The notes beneath the pieces were generated by a model. That model was given only the letters and a program-made list of their open reading frames with translations. It was not told where the DNA came from and made no database searches. Source: Actinophytocola sp. (GTDB lineage: Bacteria > Actinomycetota > Actinomycetes > Mycobacteriales > Pseudonocardiaceae). Taken from it: DNA of 38,230 nucleotides. This document shows positions 7,782 to 15,428 of the stretch, one piece after another. The position numbers were made by a program, and so were the translations under genes. Position 1 is the stretch's first letter; each line of letters starts with the position of its first letter. The stretch is from positions 1 through 38,230 of the forward strand of contig WHUB01000040.1 in NCBI GenBank assembly GCA_009377395.1, read 5' to 3'.

Positions 7782-8843
7782 ATGCAACTGCTGACCGTAG
7801 AAGACCTGAAGGTCTCCTTTCCGACGCCGGACGGCGTGGTCGAGGCCGTCCGAGGCGTGTCGTTCAGCGTCGACCGCGGCAAGACGCTCGGCATCGTCGG
7901 TGAGTCCGGCTCCGGCAAGTCCGTCGCGACACAGACCATCGTCGGGCTGAACCCCGGCGGGAAGGTGTCCGGCCAGGCGCGGTTCGAAGGGCGTGACCTG
8001 CTCACCATGGGTCGCGACGAGCTGCGCAGGCTGCGCGGCGCCGAGATCGGCATGATCTTCCAGGACCCGCTGTCCAGCCTGCACCCCTATTACCGGGTGG
8101 GCTGGCAGATCATGGAGATGATCCGCAACCACACCGACATGACCAAGCGGCAGGCCCGGCAGCGCGCCATCGAGCTGCTCGAGCTGGTGCGCATCCCGCA
8201 GCCGCACCGGCGGGTGGACGACTACCCGTTCCAGTTCTCCGGCGGCATGCGGCAACGCGCGATGATCGCGATGGCGCTGGCGCTCAACCCGAAGCTGCTG
8301 ATCGCGGACGAGCCGACGACCGCGCTGGACGTGACGGTGCAGGCGCAGATCATGGAGCTGATGCAGCGCCTGCAGGACGAGTTCGACATCGCGATCATCC
8401 TGATCACGCACGATCTCGGTGTGGTCGCCGATGTCGCCGACGAGGTGCTCGTGATGTACGCGGGCAAGCCGATGGAGGTCGCCGACCGGCGGTCGCTGTA
8501 CTACCGCCCGCATCACCCGTACACCGTCGGTCTGCTCGAGTCGCTGCCCCGGCCGACGAACAAGGGGCAGCGGCTCAAGCCGATCACCGGTCAGCCGCCC
8601 AGCCTGATCCACCCGCCGCAGGGGTGCCCGTTCCATCCGCGCTGTCCGTACGTGATGGATCGCTGCGTCTCGGAGATGCCGCCGCTGGACGACGCCGACG
8701 GCGGCGTGGCCGGTCACCGCTCGGCGTGCTGGCTGCCATCGGACATCGCCGGGGCCAGCCCCGAGCTGGACGCGCAGCGGCTCGACGTCGCCCAGCGGAA
8801 CCGGACGGCCGTGGCGGCGGCGCCGGAAGGGGGCGCCCGGTGA
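7782..8843 (+). CDS. dppD: peptide ABC transporter ATPase (DppD/OppD-like)
   Basis: 353-aa cytoplasmic ATPase that powers peptide uptake together with the next ATPase. Walker A is GESGSGKS (residues 40-47), the Q-loop is IFQDPLSSLHP, the signature is FSGGMRQR, Walker B is LLIADEPTTALD and the switch His is in LITHDLG. The C-terminal oligopeptide-transporter extension contains GCPFHPRCPYVMDRC, the cysteine cluster of OppD/DppD proteins. ATG 7782 follows GGGAGG by a few bases; earlier in-frame starts lie at the hairpin foot. The stop overlaps the next start by 4 bp (GTGA). The gene symbol is by family resemblance; the substrate is unknown. Confidence 0.93.
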   Translation: MQLLTVEDLKVSFPTPDGVVEAVRGVSFSVDRGKTLGIVGESGSGKSVATQTIVGLNPGGKVSGQARFEGRDLLTMGRDELRRLRGAEIGMIFQDPLSSLHPYYRVGWQIMEMIRNHTDMTKRQARQRAIELLELVRIPQPHRRVDDYPFQFSGGMRQRAMIAMALALNPKLLIADEPTTALDVTVQAQIMELMQRLQDEFDIAIILITHDLGVVADVADEVLVMYAGKPMEVADRRSLYYRPHHPYTVGLLESLPRPTNKGQRLKPITGQPPSLIHPPQGCPFHPRCPYVMDRCVSEMPPLDDADGGVAGHRSACWLPSDIAGASPELDAQRLDVAQRNRTAVAAAPEGGAR

Positions 8844-9895
8844 GCACCGAGACCCTGCTGCGGCTGGAGAACGTGGTCAAGCACTTCCCGGTGCACTCCA
8901 CCCGGCTGCTGCGCCGGACCGAAGGCGTCGTGCACGCGGTGGACGGCGTCGACCTCGACGTCCGCCGCGGCGAGACCGTCGGCCTGGTCGGGGAGACCGG
9001 CTGCGGGAAGTCCACCCTCGCCCGGTGCATCCTGCGGCTCTACGACCTGACCTCGGGCCGGATCACCTTCGGCGACACCGACATCACCGAGCTGTCGCGG
9101 CGGAAGATGCGGCCACACCGCAAACGAATGCAGATGATCTTCCAGGACCCGTACGGCTCGCTGAACCCGCGGCGGCGCGTCGGTCCGATCATCGGGGACC
9201 CGTTCGCCATCCAGAACGTCGCCGACGGTGAGGAACGCAAGCGCAAGGTCCAGGAGCTGATGGAGCTCGTCGGGCTGAACCCGGAGCACTACAACCGGTT
9301 CCCGGCCGAGTTCTCCGGCGGCCAGCGGCAGCGGATCGGCGTCGCCCGCGCCCTCGCGCTGCGGCCGGAGGTGATCGTCTGCGACGAGCCGGTGTCCGCA
9401 TTGGACGTCTCCATCCAGGCGCAGATCATCAACCTGCTCGACGACCTGCAGGACGAGTTCGGGCTGACCTACATCTTCATCGCGCACGACCTCTCGATCG
9501 TCGAGCGGGTGTCGGACCGGGTCGCGGTGATGTACCTGGGCAAGATCGTCGAGTTCGGGCCGACCGAGCAGATCTACAACCATCCCCGCCACCCGTATAC
9601 CAAGGCGCTGCTGTCGGCGATGCCGTCGGCCGATCCCGACGTCGCCGAGGCGAGGGAGCGGATCGTGCTGCGCGGTGACGTGCCTTCGCCGATCGACCCG
9701 CCGAGCGGGTGCAGCTTCCACCCCCGCTGCCCCAAGGCGCAGCAACACTGCGTCGACGTGGAGCCGCCGCTGGAGGTCAAGTTCACCGACCCGCCGGCTC
9801 ATCGGGCGGCCTGCCACTTCCCGGTCGGTGACGGCGAGGTGCTCGCGCATGCCACGCCGGAACTCGCGCTCGACACGGAGGGAGACGTGCTGTGA
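8840..9895 (+). CDS. dppF: peptide ABC transporter ATPase (DppF/OppF-like)
   Basis: 351-aa second ATPase of the peptide transporter. Walker A is GETGCGKS, the Q-loop is IFQDPYGSLNPR, the signature is FSGGQRQRIG, Walker B is VIVCDEPVSALD and the switch is FIAHDLS. The C-terminal tail again shows the oligopeptide motif GCSFHPRCPKAQQHC. SLNPRRRVG after the Q-loop is typical of OppF/DppF. It starts at GTG 8840, overlapping dppD by 4 bp, and ends overlapping the permease by 4 bp, so the proteins are translationally coupled and probably made in equal amounts. Confidence 0.93.
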   Translation: MSTETLLRLENVVKHFPVHSTRLLRRTEGVVHAVDGVDLDVRRGETVGLVGETGCGKSTLARCILRLYDLTSGRITFGDTDITELSRRKMRPHRKRMQMIFQDPYGSLNPRRRVGPIIGDPFAIQNVADGEERKRKVQELMELVGLNPEHYNRFPAEFSGGQRQRIGVARALALRPEVIVCDEPVSALDVSIQAQIINLLDDLQDEFGLTYIFIAHDLSIVERVSDRVAVMYLGKIVEFGPTEQIYNHPRHPYTKALLSAMPSADPDVAEARERIVLRGDVPSPIDPPSGCSFHPRCPKAQQHCVDVEPPLEVKFTDPPAHRAACHFPVGDGEVLAHATPELALDTEGDVL

Positions 9896-10857
9896 GCCAA
9901 CTGTCGGCCGCCACCGCACCGCCGGAACCGGCGGAAGCGGGCCTCTCCGAGGCCGCCAAGAAGATCGAAGGGCGAAGCCCGTGGCAGCTCGCCTTCGAGC
10001 GGCTGCGCCGGGACCGGGTCGCGGTCGGCTCGGCCATCATGATCGTGATCATCGCGCTGATCGCGATCTTCGCGCCGCTGGCCAAGCGCATCACCGGCCA
10101 CGGCCCGGCCGGGCAGTACCGGGATACGGGGCTGTCGCCGGCAGGCATCCCGGTCGGCCCCAACGGCATGTTCTGGTTCGGCACCGACGAGCTCGGCCGT
10201 GACGTGTTGGTCCGGGTGATCTACGGGGCGCGGATCTCGCTGCTGGCCGGTGTCGCCGCGGCGAGCATCGCGGTACTGGTCGGCGTCGTGATCGGGCTGG
10301 CCGCCGGCTACTTCGGCGGCGCGGTGGACACCGTGCTCTCGCGGTTCATGGACGTGGTGCTGTCGCTGCCGTACCTGGTGTTCGCGATCGCGCTGGTCTC
10401 GGTGATCGGCTCGAGCATGCAGGTGTCGATCGGAGTGATCGCGTTCTTCTCGTTCTCCTCGGTCGGGCGCATCGTGCGCGGGCAGGTGCTCTCGATCAAG
10501 GAGAAGGAGTACGTCGAGGCGGCGAGATCGCTCGGCGCGGGCAACATGCGGATCATGTTCGTGGACGTGCTGCCCAACGTGCTGGCGCCGGTGATCGTCT
10601 ACGTCACGCTGCTGATCCCGCTGTCGATCGTGTTCGAGGCGGCGCTGTCCTTCCTGGGACTCGGCGTCGTGCCACCCACACCCACCTGGGGCGGCATGCT
10701 CTCCGACGCCATCAACTACTACCAGGTGGCCTGGTGGTACCTGGTCTTCCCCGGCGCCGCGCTGCTCGTCACCACGCTGGCGTTCAACCTGCTCGGTGAC
10801 AGCGTGCGCGACGCCTTCGACCCCCGGTACAACCGGCTGTTCGCGGCGGAGGAGTGA
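9892..10857 (+). CDS. dppC: peptide ABC transporter permease (DppC/OppC-like)
   Basis: 321-aa membrane permease. An N-terminal cytoplasmic tail is followed by the first membrane span (AIMIVIIALIAIFAPL), then FGTDELGRDVLVRVIYGARISL, the conserved OppC/DppC segment. Five further spans follow. The EAA loop that docks to the ATPases is EYVEAARSLGAGNMRIMFVDVLPNVLAP. GTG 9892 overlaps the ATPase stop (GTGA). The next permease starts 6 bp after the stop. Confidence 0.93.
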   Translation: MSQLSAATAPPEPAEAGLSEAAKKIEGRSPWQLAFERLRRDRVAVGSAIMIVIIALIAIFAPLAKRITGHGPAGQYRDTGLSPAGIPVGPNGMFWFGTDELGRDVLVRVIYGARISLLAGVAAASIAVLVGVVIGLAAGYFGGAVDTVLSRFMDVVLSLPYLVFAIALVSVIGSSMQVSIGVIAFFSFSSVGRIVRGQVLSIKEKEYVEAARSLGAGNMRIMFVDVLPNVLAPVIVYVTLLIPLSIVFEAALSFLGLGVVPPTPTWGGMLSDAINYYQVAWWYLVFPGAALLVTTLAFNLLGDSVRDAFDPRYNRLFAAEE

Positions 10858-10863
10858 GCAAGG

Positions 10864-11823
10864 ATGCTGAAATTCCTCGTCCGCAGGCTCACGCTCGGCG
10901 TCGCCGTCATGTGGGTGGTCGCCACTGCCGTGTTCATCCTGTACTTCATCGCCCCGCACGACGTGGCCCGCACACTGGCGGGCAAGCAGTCCACCGAGCG
11001 GGTCATCCAGCTCATCCGGCACCGGCTCGGCCTGGACAAGCCGATCACCGAGCAGTACCTCGACTACCTCAACCGGCTGCTGCACGGCGATCTCGGCTAC
11101 TCCTATGTCAACTCGATGCCGGTGGTCAACGTCATCAAGGAGGATCTGCCGATCACGGCCTCGGTGGCCTTCGGCGGCGCGATCCTCTGGCTGCTGATCG
11201 GGGTGTCGGCGGGCGTGCTCGCCGCCACCCGGCCCCGGTCGTTCCTCGACCGAACCGTCACCGCGTTCGCGTTGTTCTTCTACTCGATGCCGGTGTTCCT
11301 GCTCGGCCAGCTGTTCCTGCTGCTGCTGTTCTTCCGGCTGACCATGGCCGGTTTCGACATCTTCCCCGGCGGTGGGTACGTGCCGTTCGCGGCGAGCCCG
11401 GGGGAGTGGCTGCGTCACCTGATCCTGCCCTGGTTCACCGTCGCGCTGGTGAGCGCGTCCACCTACGCCAGGCTCACCCGCGGCTCGATGCTCGAGGTCC
11501 TCGGCGAGGACTACATCCGCACCGCCCGGTCCAAGGGGCTGCGGGAACGTCGGGTGATCTACCGGCACGGACTCCGCGCCGGGATGTCTCCGGTGGTCAC
11601 CCAGTTCGGCATCGACCTGGGCACGCTGCTCGGCGGAGTCATCCTCACCGAGACGGTGTTCGGGCTGCCCGGGCTCGGGCAGCAGATCGTCACCTCGATC
11701 AGTGACGGGGACCTGCCGGTGATCATGGGCTTGGTGCTGCTCGCCTCGGGGTTCATCGTGCTGGCAAACATCGTGGTGGACGCGCTGTACGCGGTGCTCG
11801 ACCCCCGGGTGCGGCTCACCTGA
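10864..11823 (+). CDS. dppB: peptide ABC transporter permease (DppB/OppB-like)
   Basis: 319-aa permease pairing with the preceding one. MLKFLVRRLTLGVAVMWVVATAVFILYFI is the typical OppB/DppB opening, and the long periplasmic loop carries LGLDKPITEQYLDYLNRLLHGDLGYS. The EAA loop is EDYIRTARSKGLRERRVIYRHGLRAG, and TETVFGLPGLGQ follows. The gene is last in the operon; the order binding protein-ATPase-ATPase-C-B is common in actinobacteria. mshB starts 30 bp later from its own -10 element. Confidence 0.93.
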   Translation: MLKFLVRRLTLGVAVMWVVATAVFILYFIAPHDVARTLAGKQSTERVIQLIRHRLGLDKPITEQYLDYLNRLLHGDLGYSYVNSMPVVNVIKEDLPITASVAFGGAILWLLIGVSAGVLAATRPRSFLDRTVTAFALFFYSMPVFLLGQLFLLLLFFRLTMAGFDIFPGGGYVPFAASPGEWLRHLILPWFTVALVSASTYARLTRGSMLEVLGEDYIRTARSKGLRERRVIYRHGLRAGMSPVVTQFGIDLGTLLGGVILTETVFGLPGLGQQIVTSISDGDLPVIMGLVLLASGFIVLANIVVDALYAVLDPRVRLT

Positions 11824-11840
11824 CTGCACCGGGTGTGGGC

Positions 11841-11846
11841 TACCGT
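11841..11846 (+). promoter_or_regulatory. -10 hexamer TACCGT for leaderless mshB
   Basis: TACCGT is followed by exactly 6 nt and then GTG 11853. The same arrangement occurs at 1421-1433. It argues for GTG 11853 rather than the upstream in-frame GTG at 11835. Confidence 0.55.
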
Positions 11847-11852
11847 GGCGGC

Positions 11853-12695
11853 GTGGCGGACGACGGCGAACCCAGGTTGTTACTGGTGCACGCGCATCCC
11901 GACGACGAGACCATCACCACGGGCGGCACCATCGCGCGCTACGCGGCCGACGGCTACCAGATCGCGGTGGTGACCTGCACGCTCGGTGAGGAAGGCGAGA
12001 TCATCCCGCCCGCGCTGGCGCAGCTCGCCGCCGCCGAGGCCGACCAGCTCGGCGGCTACCGGCACGGTGAGCTGATGGCGGCCTGCGCCGCCCTCGGCGT
12101 GCGACACCATCGCTACCTCGGCGGTACCGGCCGCTGGCGCGACTCCGGTATGGCGGGCACGCCGTCGGCGAACCATCCCCGCGCGCTCGTCGGCGGCAGC
12201 GTGACCGAGCAGGCGGCCCAGCTCAGCGCGGTCATCGACGAGCTGCGCCCCAGCGTCGTCATCAGCTACGACCCGTCCGGCGGCTACGGCCACCCCGACC
12301 ACATCAGGGCACACGAGATCACCATGGCCGCGGCGCCCGCCGCCGACTCGGTGGCGCGGGTGTTCTACATCATCGCGCCCGCCACCCCGGTCCGCCAGGA
12401 GCTCGCGCGGCTCCGCGAGATGGCCGGCGTGCCGTTCCGGGTGCCTGCCGACGACGAGTTGCCGGTAGTCGCCGACGACAGGGCCACCACCGAGATCGAC
12501 ATCTCGGGCCACACCGGCGACAAGCTCCGCGCGCTCGCCGCCCACGCCACGCAGGTCACGGTCGCGGACAGCGGGCGGCCGTGCTTCGCGTTGTCGAACG
12601 GCCTCGCACAGCCGCTGCTGGCGACCGAGTACTTCGAGCTGGTCCATGGACCCCGCGCCGGGTGCGAGAAGGACCTGTTCGGCGGGCTGTCGTGA
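11853..12695 (+). CDS. mshB: GlcNAc-Ins deacetylase MshB (mycothiol synthesis)
   Basis: 280-aa zinc enzyme that removes the acetyl group from 1-D-myo-inosityl-2-acetamido-2-deoxy-glucopyranoside, the second step of mycothiol synthesis. Zinc ligands are H15 and D18 in AHPDDE and H147 in YGHPDH, matching the mycobacterial enzyme; D17 is the expected general base. TCTLGEEGEIIP and VISYDPSGGYGHPDHIRAH are conserved in the family. The start is set at GTG 11853 by the leaderless -10 and because the protein then begins a few residues before the first strand, as in the M. tuberculosis protein. It overlaps the next gene by 4 bp, the same order as Rv1170-Rv1171. Confidence 0.93.
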   Translation: MADDGEPRLLLVHAHPDDETITTGGTIARYAADGYQIAVVTCTLGEEGEIIPPALAQLAAAEADQLGGYRHGELMAACAALGVRHHRYLGGTGRWRDSGMAGTPSANHPRALVGGSVTEQAAQLSAVIDELRPSVVISYDPSGGYGHPDHIRAHEITMAAAPAADSVARVFYIIAPATPVRQELARLREMAGVPFRVPADDELPVVADDRATTEIDISGHTGDKLRALAAHATQVTVADSGRPCFALSNGLAQPLLATEYFELVHGPRAGCEKDLFGGLS

Positions 12696-13138
12696 CGGGT
12701 GGCCGGTTCACGGCGGTGGTCGACGGCATCGCGCTGACGCTGCTGCTGGTCAACTCCGTCGTGCTCGCGATGCTGGAGCTGTTCTTCCTGCCGCTGCGCT
12801 TCGACGGCATCGTGCTGCCCGACCTCGGCGGCGCGCCGTTCCCGGTGACCGTGCTGCTCGCGATCGTCACCACGCCGTGGCTCGTCTCGCAGACCGCCCA
12901 GCACGCGGTGCGGATGGGCGGGCCCGCCGGGTTCGGCGGTGTCTCGCTCGGGCTCTGGTTCATGACGGTGGTCGGCGTCGGGCTGTCAGGTCCGGGCGGT
13001 GACCTGATGCTGCCGCAGGACTGGCGCACGATCGCACTGGTCGCGGGCGGCGCGCTGCCGGCCGCCATAGTGCTCGGACGGGTGCTCGCGCAGTCCCGCA
13101 TCGATCGGGCGAGAGCGTCCGGCCGCGCCATGCCATGA
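12692..13138 (+). CDS. small integral membrane protein (Rv1171-like)
   Basis: 148-aa protein with four probable membrane spans (GIALTLLLVNSVVLAMLELFF; VTVLLAIVTTPWLVSQTA; VSLGLWFMTVVGVGLSG; TIALVAGGALPAAIVLG) and a short basic C-terminus. It starts at GTG 12692 inside the mshB stop (GTGA), so it is translationally coupled to mshB. The position and size match M. tuberculosis Rv1171, which has no known function. Coupling suggests a link with mycothiol metabolism but nothing in the sequence shows an activity. Confidence 0.8.
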   Translation: MTGGRFTAVVDGIALTLLLVNSVVLAMLELFFLPLRFDGIVLPDLGGAPFPVTVLLAIVTTPWLVSQTAQHAVRMGGPAGFGGVSLGLWFMTVVGVGLSGPGGDLMLPQDWRTIALVAGGALPAAIVLGRVLAQSRIDRARASGRAMP

Positions 13139-13180
13139 CAAGAAGGCCGAAGGTTGGGACGGCTGGCACACTCGATTCTC

Positions 13181-13226
13181 GCCAGTCAGGCCGACTTTCG
13201 GCCGGATTGGTATCTACCGGCACAGT
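13181..13226 (-). repeat. dispersed repeat, copy A
   Basis: This 46-bp core matches 24534-24579 in inverted orientation at 42 of 46 positions; weaker similarity continues to about 13134. On the + strand it contains the hairpin GGCCGA-CTT-TCGGCC (13189-13203) and the palindromic core GGTATCTACC (13210-13219). It ends just before the Shine-Dalgarno of the gene at 13236, so here it probably acts in that gene's promoter or leader. Confidence 0.75.
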
Positions 13227-13235
13227 GGAGGAGTC

Positions 13236-14066
13236 GTGGGCGAAACCATCACCGACCGCCAGGTCGTCGCGGTGCTGCGACCGTTCGTGCGCGCGACGGC
13301 GCCCGTGCTGGACGCGCTGCGCGACGCCGACCCGCTCGGCCTGCGCGCCCGCGCCGCCGACGCCGCCCGCCGGGGCGAGCAGCTCGCCGAGCTCGCCGCG
13401 ACCCCGCCGACCCTGCGCAGGCGGCTGCTGCACGGACTCGGCACGGTCAAGGTGCCCGGCACCCGCGCCTGGCAGGCGATGACACCCGAGCAGCGCACCC
13501 GCTGGTGGATCAACCGGGTCGGCCGGGTGACGTCGCTGCTGACCTCGGTCCCCGGCCTCGGCGGCGCCCTCGCGGACCGGCTGCCGGTGCAGGACGCGCT
13601 CGGCGCGGCCTCGCAGGGGCTGCTGCTGTGCGCCATCGCGGGCGAGCGGGGCGTCACCGGTCACGCCGACCGGGTGCGGCTGCTGGCCTGGGTGCTGTTC
13701 CGCCGTGACGTCGACGCCCGGCTCGCGGCGGGTGACTACCCCGAGTACGACGCCGCGGCCGAGGACGCCCGCACCGCCGAACTCACCGCCGAACTCGCCG
13801 ACAGTACGGCGAAACGGACCGGACGCCGCATCTCGGTGAAGGGCTTCGCGGTCACGTTGTGGCGGCTCGGCCGGTCGCTGTACGCCGTCACCGAGGAACT
13901 GGAGAAGCGCCCGCGCGGCCGGTTCTGGCACCGGCTGATCGGCATGCTGCCCGTCGCCGGCATGTTCGGCGACTACCTCGGCGAGCGCTCGGGGCTGCGG
14001 CGCGCGGCCAAGCAGGCCGAGAAGTGGTTCGCGCGGACGGGCGTCACTGCCAGAACTGAAGCATGA
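13236..14066 (+). CDS. EcsC-like protein of unknown function
   Basis: 276-aa protein, not recognised with certainty. The N-terminal half is helical and alanine/arginine-rich. The middle (VTSLLTSVPGLGGALADRLPVQDALGAASQGLLLCAIAGERGVT) and the end (FWHRLIGMLPVAGMFGDYLGERSGLRRAAKQAEKWF) resemble the glycine-rich segments of EcsC-family proteins, often placed beside transport or stress genes. Hydrophobic stretches are short, suggesting a peripheral rather than spanning protein. GTG 13236 follows GGAGGAG closely. The 3' end overlaps the convergent M50 protease gene by 23 bp. Expression may be governed by the dispersed repeat at 13181-13226. Confidence 0.7.
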   Translation: MGETITDRQVVAVLRPFVRATAPVLDALRDADPLGLRARAADAARRGEQLAELAATPPTLRRRLLHGLGTVKVPGTRAWQAMTPEQRTRWWINRVGRVTSLLTSVPGLGGALADRLPVQDALGAASQGLLLCAIAGERGVTGHADRVRLLAWVLFRRDVDARLAAGDYPEYDAAAEDARTAELTAELADSTAKRTGRRISVKGFAVTLWRLGRSLYAVTEELEKRPRGRFWHRLIGMLPVAGMFGDYLGERSGLRRAAKQAEKWFARTGVTARTEA

Positions 14067-14835
14067 ACAGTCCGATGTAGGCGTTGTCGGTGTTGCCGCC
14101 GAGGAGTTCGAAGAGGAACCCGGCGCCGCCGAAGACCACCACCCGCGCCGGGTTGAAGCTGATCAGCAGCAGGAACAGCACCAGCGGCGCCCACGGCCGC
14201 GCCTTCATACCGAGCTCGCGCGCCCTCGGCGGCAGGTACGGCTCCAGCGCGCCGTAGCCGTCGAGGCCCGGCACCGGCAGGATGTTGAGCACGAACGCCA
14301 CGATCTGCAGCAACGCGAGCAGCGAGAGCCCGAACAGCAGCCCGGCAGGCATCCCGGGCAGCAGCGCGATCACCACGGTCAGCAGCACACCGAGCACCAG
14401 GTTCGACAGCGGGCCCGCCAGCGAGACCGCCGCCGCGACCCGCCGGGAGCGCAGCGCCCAGTTGTTGATCCACACCGCGCCGCCCGGCAGTGGGATCCCG
14501 CCGATCGCGAGCAGCACCAGCGGCAGCACCAGCGAGAGCACCGGATCGGTGTAGCGGCGCACGTCCAGGGTGAGATAGCCCTTGGCGGCCACCTCGGTGT
14601 CACCGCCGCGATATGCCACGATCGCGTGACCGAACTCGTGCAGCGTCAGAGACAACGCCCAGCCGCCCAGCACGAGCAGCACGATGCCCGCTGTCGCCAC
14701 AGGGTGGCGCCCGCCGTCGGCGACGGCTGGGTAGAGTGTGGCGAGCACTCCGCCCACCACGGTGGTCGCGAGGATTCCCAAGAAAATCGGGCTTGGCCGC
14801 ACAGTTGATCGTTGCACGGTCTCAGTCTCGCGCAC
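14044..14835 (-). CDS. M50 (site-2 protease-like) membrane metallopeptidase
   Basis: 263-aa membrane protease. The zinc motif HEFGH is at residues 66-70 within a membrane span (WALSLTLHEFGHAIVAY), and the second motif NILPVPGLDG (N184, D192) supplies the third ligand; both are complete. About six spans are visible. Site-2 proteases cut membrane-embedded substrates such as anti-sigma factors; this short form lacks a PDZ domain. Its substrate is unknown. GTG 14835 is taken as start, with an in-frame GTG about six codons later as an alternative. It diverges from whiB, with 247 bp between the starts. Confidence 0.88.
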   Translation of the reverse strand: MRETETVQRSTVRPSPIFLGILATTVVGGVLATLYPAVADGGRHPVATAGIVLLVLGGWALSLTLHEFGHAIVAYRGGDTEVAAKGYLTLDVRRYTDPVLSLVLPLVLLAIGGIPLPGGAVWINNWALRSRRVAAAVSLAGPLSNLVLGVLLTVVIALLPGMPAGLLFGLSLLALLQIVAFVLNILPVPGLDGYGALEPYLPPRARELGMKARPWAPLVLFLLLISFNPARVVVFGGAGFLFELLGGNTDNAYIGLFMLQFWQ

Positions 14836-14980
14836 CCGGGTTCCGTCTCGGCAGCCGAGGGTCGCCAGTTCCAGATTCGCGACGATGAGCCGTCATCCGC
14901 TCGGCGTGTCAGCTTGCGCGTTCGCCGCTCGACTATCCCCCAACCATGGGACATCGCTTGACCCCAGCGGATCACAAGGG

Positions 14981-15017
14981 TGTAATCACAGTGATGTCAT
15001 TCGCTGCGGCTTAGACT
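14981..15017 (+). promoter_or_regulatory. whiB upstream region: shared motif and -10
   Basis: TGTAATCACAG (14981-14991) and TCATTCG (14997-15003) recur in the same order before hpf (34445-34463). ATCAC-A-GTGAT (14985-14995) is a perfect palindrome within it. TAGACT (15012-15017) is a plausible -10, giving a leader of about 60 nt. Confidence 0.45.
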
Positions 15018-15082
15018 CTTGACAGCAGGGGGCAGCGGATGGTGTTCGCCAACTTCAACTGCGTGGAAGCAAGGAGGCGGAC

Positions 15083-15406
15083 GTGCGGAAAGCGGACGTA
15101 GGCCATCAAACGGGGGCAGCTATGACCTGGGCCGAGAACGTCGACTTCGATGACGGTGTTCTCGCGGAGTTGTTCGACATCACCGAGGAACAGGACTGGC
15201 AGGAGCGGGCGCTGTGCGCACAAACCGATCCTGAGGCCTTTTTCCCGGAGAAGGGGGGATCAACCCGGGAGGCAAAGCGGATCTGCCAAGGCTGCGAGGT
15301 ACGGTCTGAGTGCCTCGAGTACGCCCTGGCGCACGACGAACGGTTCGGCATCTGGGGTGGCTTGTCGGAGCGGGAACGCCGGAAGCTGAAGAAGCGCGCT
15401 GTGTAG
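15083..15406 (+). CDS. whiB: WhiB-family regulator (WhiB/WhiB2/WhmD group)
   Basis: 107-aa iron-sulfur transcription factor. Four cysteines bind the [4Fe-4S] cluster: RALCAQTDPEAFF, then ICQGCEVRSECLEYA. The turn FGIWGGLSERERR and basic tail KLKKRAV form the sigma-factor contact and DNA-binding end. It closely resembles Streptomyces WhiB and mycobacterial WhiB2/WhmD, which control sporulation septation or cell division, partly together with WhiA. The AAGGAGG at 15071-15077 lies 5 nt before GTG 15083, favouring that start; ATG 15122 would give a 94-aa form closer to typical homologues. Neighbouring genes match the Rv3260c region. Confidence 0.93.
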   Translation: MRKADVGHQTGAAMTWAENVDFDDGVLAELFDITEEQDWQERALCAQTDPEAFFPEKGGSTREAKRICQGCEVRSECLEYALAHDERFGIWGGLSERERRKLKKRAV

Positions 15407-15428
15407 CGCGGGGAGGGCGACACTGCCT

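Noticed and set aside
13181..13203. Hairpin GGCCGA/TCGGCC as a simple terminator of the mshB operon
   Set aside because: It recurs at 24557-24571 within a longer shared element and leads directly into a Shine-Dalgarno, so a leader or promoter role fits better.
13135..13300. Similar short peptide strings (VPVDTNP-x-ES-x-P-x-W) readable near 13200 (minus) and 24540 (plus)
   Set aside because: They look like related proteins but result from translating the dispersed DNA repeat; neither frame has a good start or continues as conserved protein.
14958..14963. TTGACC as the -35 of whiB
   Set aside because: It lies 48 bp before the best -10 (TAGACT), far beyond a usable spacing.
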